The position numbers and the translations under genes are program-made. A stretch of DNA of 64,000 nucleotides. Origin: Xiheimicrobium sp052034585 (lineage in GTDB: Bacteria; Myxococcota; Myxococcia; Myxococcales; Myxococcaceae). Positions within the stretch are counted from its first letter, which is position 1, and each line of letters opens with the position of its first letter. Below the pieces are notes generated by a model. It was not told the origin of the DNA, ran no database searches, and was given only the letters and a program-made list of their open reading frames with translations. The DNA lies in contig JBPOIJ010000017.1 of the NCBI GenBank assembly GCA_052034585.1, positions 62,001 to 126,000 on the forward strand. Reading direction: 5' to 3'. Positions 25,491 to 34,258 of this stretch are shown here, one piece after another.

Positions 25491-26645
25491 TCAGCGCCGG
25501 ACCAACCGAAGCGCTCGCTTCATCACCGGGGCAGCGCTCAGCGACAGCTGCTCGACGACCTCGAGGCCATAGCGCTCGACGCCGACGATCGTGTTCGCCG
25601 TGTTGGTGAGGAGCCGCAGCTTGCGCACCCCCAGATCCTGGAGGATCTGCGCACCCACTCCGAACTCCTGCAGCCTGGTGTGCCCCACCTTCCCAGGCAC
25701 CTGCTGCTCGTTGCTCGCCGGCTTGAGCGCGAGCGCGTCGAGGCCGGAGACGTGCTTCTGGATCACCACGATCACCCCGCGCCCCTCGACCGAGATGCGT
25801 CGAAAGGCCTGCTGGAGCGTGCTCTCGCCCGTGCAGGCGTCGATCACGTCGCCCAGCAAGGTGGTGCGGTGAATGCGGGTGACGACCGGTCGCTTGCCCC
25901 CGACGTCGCCCTTCACCAGCGCGAGGTGCACGGTGGGATCGACGTCGGTCGAGTAGGCGTACGCGTGGAACTCGCCCCAGGGCTCGCGGGTGACGACGGC
26001 CTCTCCGATGCGGCGGACCAGGCGCTCGTGGTGCAAGCGGTAGGAGATCACGTCGGCGACCGAGAGCAACTGCAGCCGGTGCTTCTTGGCGAAGCGCTCG
26101 AGATCGCCCCGGCGCGCCATCGTGCCGTCGTCGTTCATCACCTCGCAGATGACCCCCGCGGGCGTGAAGCCGGCGAGCCGCGCGAGATCGACGCTGACCT
26201 CGGTGTGCCCGGGGCGAACCAGCACCCCGCCACTGCGCGCTCGAAGCGGGAACACGTGCCCGGGCCGGGAGAGATCGGCGGGCTTCGCGTCGGGCCGAAT
26301 CGCGGTCTTGATCGTGTGCGCCCGATCGTGCGCCGAGATGCCGCTCGTCACCCCGGTCGCGGCCTCGATGCTGACGGTGAAGGCCGTCTGGAAGGGCGAG
26401 GTGTTGTCGGTCGCCATCAACGGCAGGTTGAGCTGGCGCACCTGATCTTCGGTGAGCGAGAGGCAGATGAGCCCGCGGCCTTCGCGCGCCATGAAGGTGA
26501 TCGCCGAGGGGCTCACCTTCTCGGCGGCCATGACGAGATCGCCTTCGTTCTCGCGGCCCTCGTCGTCCGTCACCACCACCATGCGGCCCTTGCGAATCTC
26601 GGCGATGGCTCTCTGGACTCGGGAGACGGCGGCGCTGTCAGGCAT
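25491..26645 (-). CDS. ribBA: RibBA-type protein: active-looking DHBP synthase plus degenerate GTP cyclohydrolase II domain
   Basis: The first 200 residues are a 3,4-dihydroxy-2-butanone-4-phosphate synthase with its active-site residues: VTDDEGRENEGDLV, GISAHDRAHTI and RPGHVFPLRA. The second half keeps the outline of GTP cyclohydrolase II (HAYAYSTDVDPTVHLALVKGD, VGAQILQDLGVRKLRLLTN). The zinc-site segment, normally with three Cys in an HSECLTGD...CDCG pattern, reads RTTLLGD...TGESTL, so the zinc ligands are gone. It probably supplies only the four-carbon riboflavin precursor. The ATG at 26645 is preferred; a TTG 12 codons upstream is also in frame. Confidence 0.88.
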   Translation of the reverse strand: MPDSAAVSRVQRAIAEIRKGRMVVVTDDEGRENEGDLVMAAEKVSPSAITFMAREGRGLICLSLTEDQVRQLNLPLMATDNTSPFQTAFTVSIEAATGVTSGISAHDRAHTIKTAIRPDAKPADLSRPGHVFPLRARSGGVLVRPGHTEVSVDLARLAGFTPAGVICEVMNDDGTMARRGDLERFAKKHRLQLLSVADVISYRLHHERLVRRIGEAVVTREPWGEFHAYAYSTDVDPTVHLALVKGDVGGKRPVVTRIHRTTLLGDVIDACTGESTLQQAFRRISVEGRGVIVVIQKHVSGLDALALKPASNEQQVPGKVGHTRLQEFGVGAQILQDLGVRKLRLLTNTANTIVGVERYGLEVVEQLSLSAAPVMKRALRLVRR

Positions 26646-26708
26646 GGTCAAGGGAATGTCGAGAATCGGGCTCGACCGCAAGGCGAATTGCGCCCACCCG
26701 GGCGGGCC

Positions 26709-28637
26709 TCAGCGACAGGTCGTGACCGAGGAGATGGGCGCCACCGGCCCGGTGTAGAGGATCTCGCGGTAGGTCGCCGGCGGCTGCGCGCACGATGGCA
26801 CCGGCGCCTGGAAGCCTGCGTCGGCGAGCGGCAAGGGACAGGGCACCGACCAGCGATTCGCTTCGGCGGTCTGCGTCCAGGCGGCGCCAGTCACGTTGTC
26901 GAAGCAGATCGCGGCGACCCGGTTGGTGGATCCACCATCGGTGAGCCCGAACATCAGATCGCCGATGAGATCGAGATCGGTGTCGGCAGTGCTGACCCGC
27001 TTGAAGACGAGCCCGGTCGTGCCGTTGCGGGTGAAGTCGTCCTGCCACAGGCGCATGCGAATCGGGTCGGGGCCCGCGGGCGCGATGCGCAGCCCGAAGC
27101 GCTGGTTGTTGACGAAGGTCGTGGAGTGAACGAGCCCGTAGCCTCCGTCGAAGCCGACAGGTCCCTGCACGTCGATTCCGCCGCCGGCGTTTCCAGAGAC
27201 GGTGTGCGCGGTGCGGCTCCCCACGATGGCGTTGAGGGTCACCCGCGCGTTGCTCGTCGTGAGCGGGTCGCCGCTGCCGATCCGAATGCCCGCCCCACCG
27301 TTGCTGGTGATCGAGCTCGGCCCGTTGAAGGGCGTCAACGAGAACTCGCCGTTCTGGACGTAGAAGCCGTCGCGCGCGTTGCCGCTGACGATCACCACCG
27401 AGAGGCTCACCACGCTCTGGCCGACGTCGAAGAAGCCGCCGTACTCGCCGTTCTGACTGAGCTCGAGGTAGGTGCCTCGCACGACGGTGCGACCGGTGAC
27501 GAACAAGCCGCTGCGTTGGTTCGAGCTGAAGCGGTTGAGCAGACCGACGAGGCCCGTCCCGGTCAACGCGAGCGTCGCGGTGGCGGTGCTGCTCGCCTCG
27601 ACACCGTGCCCGGCGTTGTTGGTCGAGGCCGTGTCGGAGATCGTCGCGTAGCCCTGCGCCACGATGCCGCTCGCGGTCGCGCCGCTCACCACGCAGTTCG
27701 ACACCGACGCTGGCTGTGACTGGTTCCCAGGCTCGATGAGGACGCCAGCGGCGACTGCACCACTCGCGGGCGTGACCGTCACCGCGCGAAGCGAGGAGCC
27801 CGCCTGGAGTCGCACGGCGCAGCGAAGGCCCGTCGCACAGGTCCCGTTCGCAGAGAGAATGACCCACGACGCGAGCGCGGTCGACCCTGGGTACTCGCTC
27901 GTCACCAACACCCTCGCCTGGACGACGATGGGCGCGGCCTCCGAGTACGTGCGGCCACCGGACTGCCCCTTCAGGTGCACGGTGCGGAGCAAGACCCCCG
28001 TCATCGGTGCGGGGAGCGCGAGGGCGTCTGCGACCGTTCGGAAGGGGCACGAGAGCGAGCCATCGCCGCCCGTCGGTGCGAACGAGTCGACGTAGATCTC
28101 TTCGCGCATTCCACCGAAGACGATGCCGGGGCAGCCGACACCGGCGTCGTTCACGCTTCCGCCGGCGGTTCCTCCTCCCGTTCCGCCTGCCGAGCCGCCC
28201 GCGCTTCCTCCCGATGCGCCGCCGGCCGAGCCGCCCGCACTTCCTCCCGACGCGCCACCGGCCGAGCCGCCCGCACTTCCTCCCGAAGCGCCACCAGCCG
28301 AACCGCCACTCGCGCCGCCAGCGCTGCCGCCGGCCGAGCCGCCACCGGGACCTCCTGCCGAGCTGCCTCCAGCCGATCCGCCAGCGTCACCTCCAGCCGA
28401 TCCACCGGCGTTTGCACCACCACCGAGCCCTCCCGCCGTCCCGCCCGCATCGCCACCGCTTGCGCCGCCCGAAGTCCCGCCGGCTGCGTTGCCTCCCGCC
28501 GCCTGGCCTCCGCCCGCGACACCTCCCGAGACGTTCGCGCCGCCACCGGCGCTGCCAGCGTCGTTGGCGCTGGGGCTCGTGCAATCACACCCCGCGACGG
28601 CCATCGCCAAGAACCCGGCCAGGAGTCGAAGTCGCAT
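26709..28637 (-). CDS. Lipoprotein with Gly/Ser/Ala-rich linker and right-handed beta-helix domain
   Basis: A lipoprotein (signal ending AMAVAGC) of about 642 residues. Nearly 140 residues of GGSAGG-type linker follow the lipidated Cys. The rest is a parallel beta-helix like those of pectate-lyase/DUF1565 proteins: it begins with CPGIVFGG, EIYVDSFAPTGGDGSLSCPFRTVADAL, and continues with short repeating turns such as ASGIVAQG, GAGIRIGSGD and NAGGGIDVQG. Such helices bind or cleave polysaccharide, but no catalytic residues are identifiable. The linker should hold it away from the outer membrane. The start is uncertain; an ATG 9 codons upstream is possible. Confidence 0.75.
   Translation of the reverse strand: MRLRLLAGFLAMAVAGCDCTSPSANDAGSAGGGANVSGGVAGGGQAAGGNAAGGTSGGASGGDAGGTAGGLGGGANAGGSAGGDAGGSAGGSSAGGPGGGSAGGSAGGASGGSAGGASGGSAGGSAGGASGGSAGGSAGGASGGSAGGSAGGTGGGTAGGSVNDAGVGCPGIVFGGMREEIYVDSFAPTGGDGSLSCPFRTVADALALPAPMTGVLLRTVHLKGQSGGRTYSEAAPIVVQARVLVTSEYPGSTALASWVILSANGTCATGLRCAVRLQAGSSLRAVTVTPASGAVAAGVLIEPGNQSQPASVSNCVVSGATASGIVAQGYATISDTASTNNAGHGVEASSTATATLALTGTGLVGLLNRFSSNQRSGLFVTGRTVVRGTYLELSQNGEYGGFFDVGQSVVSLSVVIVSGNARDGFYVQNGEFSLTPFNGPSSITSNGGAGIRIGSGDPLTTSNARVTLNAIVGSRTAHTVSGNAGGGIDVQGPVGFDGGYGLVHSTTFVNNQRFGLRIAPAGPDPIRMRLWQDDFTRNGTTGLVFKRVSTADTDLDLIGDLMFGLTDGGSTNRVAAICFDNVTGAAWTQTAEANRWSVPCPLPLADAGFQAPVPSCAQPPATYREILYTGPVAPISSVTTCR
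28189..28296. repeat. 36-bp tandem repeats within the GGSAGG linker
   Basis: Three nearly identical 36-base units start at 28189, 28225 and 28261, and a fourth degenerate one starts at 28297. Each encodes 12 residues of Gly/Ser/Ala linker. The third-position bases are also conserved between units, which indicates recent duplication and not only compositional bias. Confidence 0.88.
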
Positions 28638-28723
28638 CGCGCGAGAGTACCGCGAAAAAGACATGGAGCCCGCCGAAGCGCCCGGGCCTCGACGAGCTCC
28701 ATGGGGTCAGACGTCGCTGACCG

Positions 28724-30076
28724 TCACTGCACCGTGAAGGTGCCGCTCACGCTTCCGCCGCTCGAGAGCGACACCGAGAGGGTTCCGGTGATCGTCGCGC
28801 CGACCGCCGTCCACTGAATCGAGGCCGTTCCAGGCACCTGCGCGGTGAGCACGACGCCGTTGGCGAGGGTGGTGGTCTTGAAGAGCTGCGCCGAGAGATT
28901 GCTGCTGGTCGACGGTCCACCCGGGCACGCGTTGAGCTCGACGATGACGCCGTCACGCTGGGTGTTCGCGTCGACGATGTAGAGGCCGAGCTGACCCTGA
29001 TCGTCGTCGAGGGCGGCGAGCCCCTGCGAGATGGAGAGCGGCCCCGAGCCGACCGCCGAGCAGGTGTTGAGCGCCCCGAACGTACCGGAGTAGCCACCGC
29101 TGCCCTGCTTCGGCGCGCACGGTCCACCGCTCGGCCCAGGCACGCACGCGCCTGCCTGGCACACCATGCCGGCGCCACACTGGGCGTTCGAGGTGCAGCC
29201 CGAGCTCACCACCACGCACTGACCCGACACGCACTGCTCGCCGCGCGCGCACTGGGCGTTCGAGGTGCACCCAGGAGGAGCCGCGAGGCACTGGCCGGCC
29301 TGGCAGCGCTCACCCGCCGCACAGTCGGAGTCGACGACACAGGCCGGCGTTCCAGCGTCACTCGCTGGAGCGACCACGCAGACGCCCGCCTGGCAGACCT
29401 GGCCTGCTCCACACTGGGCGTTCGAGCTGCAGCCCGACGGCGCGGCGACGCATTGGCCAGCCAGGCACACTTCACCTCGCGAGCAGTCGGCGTCGACCTG
29501 GCAGGCGGGCGTGGGCGAGTACGGAACGAAGGCAGCGGCGAGCGAGCCAGTCACTCGCTGGCCGACGCTCGAGCCCGCGGCGGTGAGAGTGACCGAGCCG
29601 GTCTGCGCGATGCCCACGACGTCGCCGGAGGTCACGTCGAACACGACCGCCGTCCTTCCGCCGGTGAGCTGGTTGGCGCCGACCGTCCAACCGGAGTCCG
29701 AGATGAGGGCCAGGCCGAACCCGCTCGACGCGTTGAAGTCACCGATCATCACGTAGCGATCGGTGCTCTGTGGATCGGAGAAGGCGATGCTCGACGGGCC
29801 TCCCGACGCAGCCGGCGAGAGCGCGACGTTGAAGGAGCCCGTGCCAATCGGCGTGCCCTGCCAGGTGTTCACGTCCACCACCGGAGCGTCGAAGGTGGCG
29901 GTCGCCGTCACGCTGGCCGTCCCAGTGCCTCCGAGCGCGTTCTGCGCCTTGGGCGCCCGCGGAACCTGGAGCTGCAAGCGAGGCGTCTCCGAGCAACCCG
30001 CGAGCAGCCCAATCGCTACGACACACCACGCCATCCCGTGCACCGCGGTTCGCGGACACGCTTCACGCCTCGTCAT
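28724..30076 (-). CDS. Lipoprotein with four disulfide-rich CxxxxDCxxGxxC-type repeats
   Basis: A protein of about 450 residues. A lipoprotein signal (VVAIGLLAGC) lies behind a short basic N-terminus. The ATG at 30076 is preceded by GGGA at 7 bases. Residues about 60-190 form a beta-rich domain. Tandem Cys repeats follow, such as CQVDADCSRGEVCLAGQCV, CSSNAQCGAGQVCQAGVC and CVVDSDCAAGERC, a pattern common in myxobacterial surface proteins. The C-terminal 100 residues are again beta-rich. It should be a disulfide-stabilised outer-membrane or surface lipoprotein; the role is unknown. Confidence 0.75.
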   Translation of the reverse strand: MTRREACPRTAVHGMAWCVVAIGLLAGCSETPRLQLQVPRAPKAQNALGGTGTASVTATATFDAPVVDVNTWQGTPIGTGSFNVALSPAASGGPSSIAFSDPQSTDRYVMIGDFNASSGFGLALISDSGWTVGANQLTGGRTAVVFDVTSGDVVGIAQTGSVTLTAAGSSVGQRVTGSLAAAFVPYSPTPACQVDADCSRGEVCLAGQCVAAPSGCSSNAQCGAGQVCQAGVCVVAPASDAGTPACVVDSDCAAGERCQAGQCLAAPPGCTSNAQCARGEQCVSGQCVVVSSGCTSNAQCGAGMVCQAGACVPGPSGGPCAPKQGSGGYSGTFGALNTCSAVGSGPLSISQGLAALDDDQGQLGLYIVDANTQRDGVIVELNACPGGPSTSSNLSAQLFKTTTLANGVVLTAQVPGTASIQWTAVGATITGTLSVSLSSGGSVSGTFTVQ

Positions 30077-30229
30077 GTGATCGTCCCTTTGTTCACGACG
30101 CGTCAGCGACCGGCCCTCCCCGAAGTAGTGCGCCGGCGTCGTGTTGGCGCGTAGGTGCACGCCACCCACCCGCACATTCACGCTGGAATTACAGTGCGCA
30201 TTTCATTGACGAGCCGCGTCAGCGCTCGA

Positions 30230-31651
30230 TCAGGGAAGCCGGCTCTTCACGAGCTTCCCCATCGCGTTGCGGGGGAGCTCCTCGACGAGGTGCACCTCTC
30301 GCGGGCGCTTGTGTGGAGAGGCGAGGTCGGCCACGTGCTGCTCGAGCGCCTTGGGATCGACGGGCTCACGCACCACCACGAAGGCGACGATGCGCTCGCC
30401 GAGATCGGGATCAGGCCGGCCCACGACGGCGGCTTCCTTCACCATCGGGTGCTCGAGGAGCGCGGCCTCGACCTCTCCCGCCCCGACCTTGTAGCCGCCG
30501 CACTTGATGAGATCGGTCGCGCGCCGCCCCACGATCCGCAGGTGGCCCGCGGCGTCCATCGTTCCGAGATCGCCGGTGAAGAACCAGCCGCGCTCGTCGA
30601 GGACGGCGGCCGTCGCGTCGGGCCGGTTCCAGTAGCCGAGGAAGACGTTGGGCCCGCGCACCGCGACCTCCCCCATCGTTCCAAGCGGTACCGGCTGGCG
30701 GGCGTCGTCGACGAGCTGGAGGTCCACCCCCTCGACCGCCTGCCCGACCGACCCCGGCGGGAACGAGGCCCCCGCCCGCACGGCCGTGTTGATGAGCGTC
30801 TCGGTGAGCCCATAGCGCTCGAGCACGCGCTGGCCGGTGAGCGACTCCAGCCGTTGCTGATCACGCTGCGCCAGGGCCGCGGAGCCGCTGACCAACACCC
30901 TCGCCGCCCGGAGCCCCTCGACGATCGCGCGATCGGTCGACTCGGAGAAGCGGTGGTACATCGTCGGCACCGCGAAGAGCATCGAGCGCCGCGCCGCGAG
31001 CGCGTTCGCCACCGCCGCCGGCTCGAACTTGGGAAACCAGTGGAGCGCCCCGCCCGCCCGCACCGAGCCGAACAGGCCCAGCACCAACCCGTGCACGTGG
31101 AAGAGCGGCAGCGCGTGCACCACCGTGTCCTCCCTCGTCCACTGCCAGGCGGCGGCGAGCCCATCGAGATCGAAGGCGACGCTCGCGGAGGAGATCACCG
31201 CGCCCTTCGGCAAGCCCGTCGTGCCCGAGGTGTAGAGGACCAAGAGCGGCTCGCGATCGAGCTGGCGAAACGCGATGGAGCCCTCCCGCGGCTGCGCCGG
31301 CGAGAGCACCGGCACGTTGGCCTTGTCCTTCACCGCGTCGGCATCGGCGGCGCAGGTGACCAGCGGGCGCGCATCGGAGAGGACGTGACCGAGCTCGCGA
31401 GGGCCGAGCTTTGGATCGAGCGGAACGGTGACGAAGCCCGCCGCCGCGTTCGCGAGCAACGTCACGCAGGTGTCGATCGACGGCTGGGTCCAGACGCCGA
31501 CGTGCGCGCCGCGTTCGAGGCCTCGCGCTTCGAGCTCACGAAGCTGACCCACGCACCGAGCCTGCAGCTGCTTCGCGGTGAGGCTCGCCTCGCCCACCCT
31601 CAGCACCACGCGATCGTCAGGCGCCTCGAGCAGCGGAAACAGCGCGCTCAT
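30230..31651 (-). CDS. AMP-forming acyl-CoA synthetase, malonyl-CoA synthetase (MatB/ACSF3)-like
   Basis: An ANL-superfamily ligase of 473 residues. It has the P-loop TSGTTGLPKG (141-150), the HALPLFHVHGL segment, the adenylation motif ERYGLTET, the hinge region GWFFTGDLG, and the C-terminal Lys motif LPRNAMGKLVK. These make acyl-AMP and then the CoA thioester. The compact size and the PLFHVHGL segment fit short-chain dicarboxylate enzymes such as malonyl-CoA synthetase; this subtype is inferred. It follows the DUF2378 gene by 3 bases, so both are on one message. Confidence 0.88.
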   Translation of the reverse strand: MSALFPLLEAPDDRVVLRVGEASLTAKQLQARCVGQLRELEARGLERGAHVGVWTQPSIDTCVTLLANAAAGFVTVPLDPKLGPRELGHVLSDARPLVTCAADADAVKDKANVPVLSPAQPREGSIAFRQLDREPLLVLYTSGTTGLPKGAVISSASVAFDLDGLAAAWQWTREDTVVHALPLFHVHGLVLGLFGSVRAGGALHWFPKFEPAAVANALAARRSMLFAVPTMYHRFSESTDRAIVEGLRAARVLVSGSAALAQRDQQRLESLTGQRVLERYGLTETLINTAVRAGASFPPGSVGQAVEGVDLQLVDDARQPVPLGTMGEVAVRGPNVFLGYWNRPDATAAVLDERGWFFTGDLGTMDAAGHLRIVGRRATDLIKCGGYKVGAGEVEAALLEHPMVKEAAVVGRPDPDLGERIVAFVVVREPVDPKALEQHVADLASPHKRPREVHLVEELPRNAMGKLVKSRLP

Positions 31652-31654
31652 CGC

Positions 31655-32194
31655 TCACCGCCAGCTCGCCGCCATCACCGCGCGACCATGCACGACCGAC
31701 TCGATCGTCACCTGCGCGCTCTTGCCTCCGAGCGCCTCGACCAACCCCTCGAGCAGACCGGCGAGGAACTCGGGCTGCGCGTCTTCTTCGAGCGAGACCT
31801 CGAGCAGCTTCGAGCTGCGCTCCTTCACGTGCAGCGCGACAGGGCTGAACTGCGCGCCCATCTCCGCGCCTTGCTTGAGCGCCCGCCTCGGCCCCATCAG
31901 CTTCGCCATCGACAGCCACGGGCCCCTCACCAAGCGGCGTGACTCGAGCGACTCGATCAGGTGTCGGCCCAACCGGCGCAGCCGCGCGTCTGGAGCCGCC
32001 TCGGGGAAGAGCGACTCGGCGGTGAGCTCGATCGACTGGCACCACACCGCCTTCGGGTACGCCGGCTGGACGGGGACGGAGAGATCGAGGCCCGCCTTCG
32101 CGAGCGCACCGATGAGCTCGGCGGAGAGATCTTGAAACAGCACCCGCTGGAAGACCGCCTTCACGAGCTGTCCAGGAACGTTCTCGAGGCTCAC
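31655..32194 (-). CDS. DUF2378 family protein
   Basis: A 179-residue protein of the myxobacterial DUF2378 (TIGR02265) family: GQLVKAVFQRVLFQ near the start, IGALAKAGLDLSVPVQPAYPKAVW, and a helical middle with RRLGRHLIESLESR. These proteins are found in many copies in myxobacteria and their role is not known. The GTG start overlaps the stop of the upstream secreted-protein gene (GTGA), and the ligase gene follows after 3 bases, so all three are translationally linked. No membrane segment or signal is seen. Confidence 0.85.
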   Translation of the reverse strand: MSLENVPGQLVKAVFQRVLFQDLSAELIGALAKAGLDLSVPVQPAYPKAVWCQSIELTAESLFPEAAPDARLRRLGRHLIESLESRRLVRGPWLSMAKLMGPRRALKQGAEMGAQFSPVALHVKERSSKLLEVSLEEDAQPEFLAGLLEGLVEALGGKSAQVTIESVVHGRAVMAASWR

Positions 32195-34140
32195 TGGGGC
32201 TTGAACTGAAAGTGGAGCGGTTGGTTGCGGCCGAAGACCTCCGACACGCGAGGCGTCGCTTCCCGACCCCAATACACCTCGGCGAGGCCACCACAGGGGC
32301 TGCGGAGCGAGAGCGCCCGGGCGCCGTAGGGAATGAGGAGCAGATCGCCAGTGCGCGCCAAGACTGGGCCGGGGAGCACGTCGGCAGCACAGGTCGAGCT
32401 CATGAAGACACGCACGTAGAGCCGGCCGTCCTCTCGGAGGGGAATCGGCGCGGGCTCGGTCGGGCGGTAGAAGCCGTCGGCGAGGGCGGTGGTCGGCTCG
32501 AAGCGCGGCATCCCCGTCGGGCCTGGTTGGAGCGCCGCGGTCGGTGGCTGCTTCGGGTCGAGCGGCACCGTGAGGGTCGTCCCGGTGGCGAGCGGCCCCG
32601 TCGAGGGCGGTGGCTTCGGCGGAGTGACCTGCGCGAGGAGAACACCCGCGTCGAGCCCTCGCTTGGCGTAGGCATCGAGGAGACAGCGTGGCGGAAGCCC
32701 GTTGCCGTCGTCGCTCTTCTGGAGCACCTCGAGCTCGTACTGCGACAGCTCGGGGAGCAACGCGCACTGCTTCTGCACCCGGCCCCGCCACGCCGCGAAC
32801 GCGTTCTGCAGACAGTGCTCACAGGCAATCGCGCGCGGGCTGTCGGTCTCGAGCTGAGTGACACCGTCGCCCGACTCGAGGCGGGTCACCACGCCGGCCG
32901 GGCTCGTTCGCTGGCATCGGCAGTCGCGCAGCTCACGGGAAGCGAGGAAGCCCAAGGTGTAGTCGCGATCGAGCTCCATCTTCCCGCGCTGGGCGGCGAG
33001 GCCCTTCCACGTCTCGAGGAGCTCGTTCTTCGGAGCGGGGACGTCGCTCGGGAGCGTCGTCGAACCTGTACCGATGGGTGGTGTTCCCGACGCGTTCGTC
33101 CCGCTCGGCGACGTTCCGACCGTGCCCGGTCCGATTGGTGGCGTCCCCGAGGGGTTCGTGCCGGTCGGAGTCGTCGTGGTGTTCGCTGCGACGGTCGCCG
33201 GACCGATCGGCGGTGTGCCCGAAGGGTTCGCGGTGGGCGTCGTCGTGGTGCCCGAGCCCGTCGAGCCCGGCCCTCCCGCGGAGGCGGTGGCGACCGTCGT
33301 TCCAGCGCCGGTTCTTCCTGGGTCGCTCGCGAGCGCACTCCCGCCGCCGACGGGCCGTGCGACGACGACGGCCGCACCTCCGCCTGCGCTCGGCGTTCCC
33401 TTGCCGAGGGCTGCACCTCCACCGGCGCCCGCGACGCTCGGCCCCTCGGAGCTCGGCGGCGTCGGCTTCGTTCCAGCCGCTCCGCCACCTGCGCCGCTCT
33501 TCGCGACGAGCGCTGCGCCGCCGCCGGCGTTGCTGGGCGAATCGACCGAGACGGCGAGCTTGGTGTTGTCGACCCGCCCGGTGCGCACCTGCTGCCCGCA
33601 CTCGAGGCCGCGTGCGTAGAGCCACGTCTTGTAGTTCGCGTATTCGTTCTGCACCGACGAGGCGAGCCGGGCGAGATCCATGCGGGCCTGCGCCTGCGCG
33701 AAGAGCTCTGGGCGCGTGCGGTCCTTGCAGTTCACCGCCGTCGAGGGCCGCTCGGCGAGACCGCTCCGCTTGGGCACGTACTTCTGACCGCGAAACGGGC
33801 GCTCCAGATCGGCGAGCGCATCGGTGAGCGCTTGAACGAGCTCGGGCGTCAGCGAGGCTCTTGCTTCTTCGCACGAGGACAGCGAGCGCGCGCAATCGCC
33901 GACCGCCGGCGCGGCAGGATCGACTGGCTTGGGCTTCTTCCCAGCCTCGGGACGCTGCCCACCAGTCCATGCGCCTCCGGAGTCGAAGCACCAGGTCGCG
34001 ACCGAATCGAGCCCCACCGACAAGGTGCCGCTCTTCTGCGCGAAGGCCTTCAGCGGAGCGACGTCGTGGAGCGGCGGGGCCTCGCACTCCGGAGGAACCG
34101 GCAACGCGGCGAGGCAGGACAGGACGGCCCAAAACGTCAC
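32191..34140 (-). CDS. Exported protein with long Gly/Ala/Thr/Pro-rich centre, function unknown
   Basis: A 649-residue protein with a short N-terminal hydrophobic signal (FWAVLSCLAALPV). Residues 15-190 form a Cys-containing domain. About 195-365 is low-complexity, with GGGAA blocks and three repeats of SGTPPIGP type. Residues 370-649 form a second Cys-containing domain with CRCQRTS and CEHCLQNAFAAW, then a beta-rich end. I do not recognise a family. The first codon is GTG. It heads the small operon with the DUF2378 protein and the AMP-forming ligase, and is divergent from the kinase gene. Confidence 0.65.
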   Translation of the reverse strand: MTFWAVLSCLAALPVPPECEAPPLHDVAPLKAFAQKSGTLSVGLDSVATWCFDSGGAWTGGQRPEAGKKPKPVDPAAPAVGDCARSLSSCEEARASLTPELVQALTDALADLERPFRGQKYVPKRSGLAERPSTAVNCKDRTRPELFAQAQARMDLARLASSVQNEYANYKTWLYARGLECGQQVRTGRVDNTKLAVSVDSPSNAGGGAALVAKSGAGGGAAGTKPTPPSSEGPSVAGAGGGAALGKGTPSAGGGAAVVVARPVGGGSALASDPGRTGAGTTVATASAGGPGSTGSGTTTTPTANPSGTPPIGPATVAANTTTTPTGTNPSGTPPIGPGTVGTSPSGTNASGTPPIGTGSTTLPSDVPAPKNELLETWKGLAAQRGKMELDRDYTLGFLASRELRDCRCQRTSPAGVVTRLESGDGVTQLETDSPRAIACEHCLQNAFAAWRGRVQKQCALLPELSQYELEVLQKSDDGNGLPPRCLLDAYAKRGLDAGVLLAQVTPPKPPPSTGPLATGTTLTVPLDPKQPPTAALQPGPTGMPRFEPTTALADGFYRPTEPAPIPLREDGRLYVRVFMSSTCAADVLPGPVLARTGDLLLIPYGARALSLRSPCGGLAEVYWGREATPRVSEVFGRNQPLHFQFKPQ

Positions 34141-34258
34141 GGGGCGAGTTCTACCGCACCCCGCGTCGACCGACAGCCGCTATCGCCAGCCGAACTCGCA
34201 GTGACAGGGCGCCTCGTTTCCTGGTTTGGTTCGCTCGTCCTCCTCCGCCGAGGGTCGC

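Noticed and set aside
26646..26708. Possible FMN riboswitch before ribBA
   Set aside because: The gap is too short and lacks the RFN consensus.
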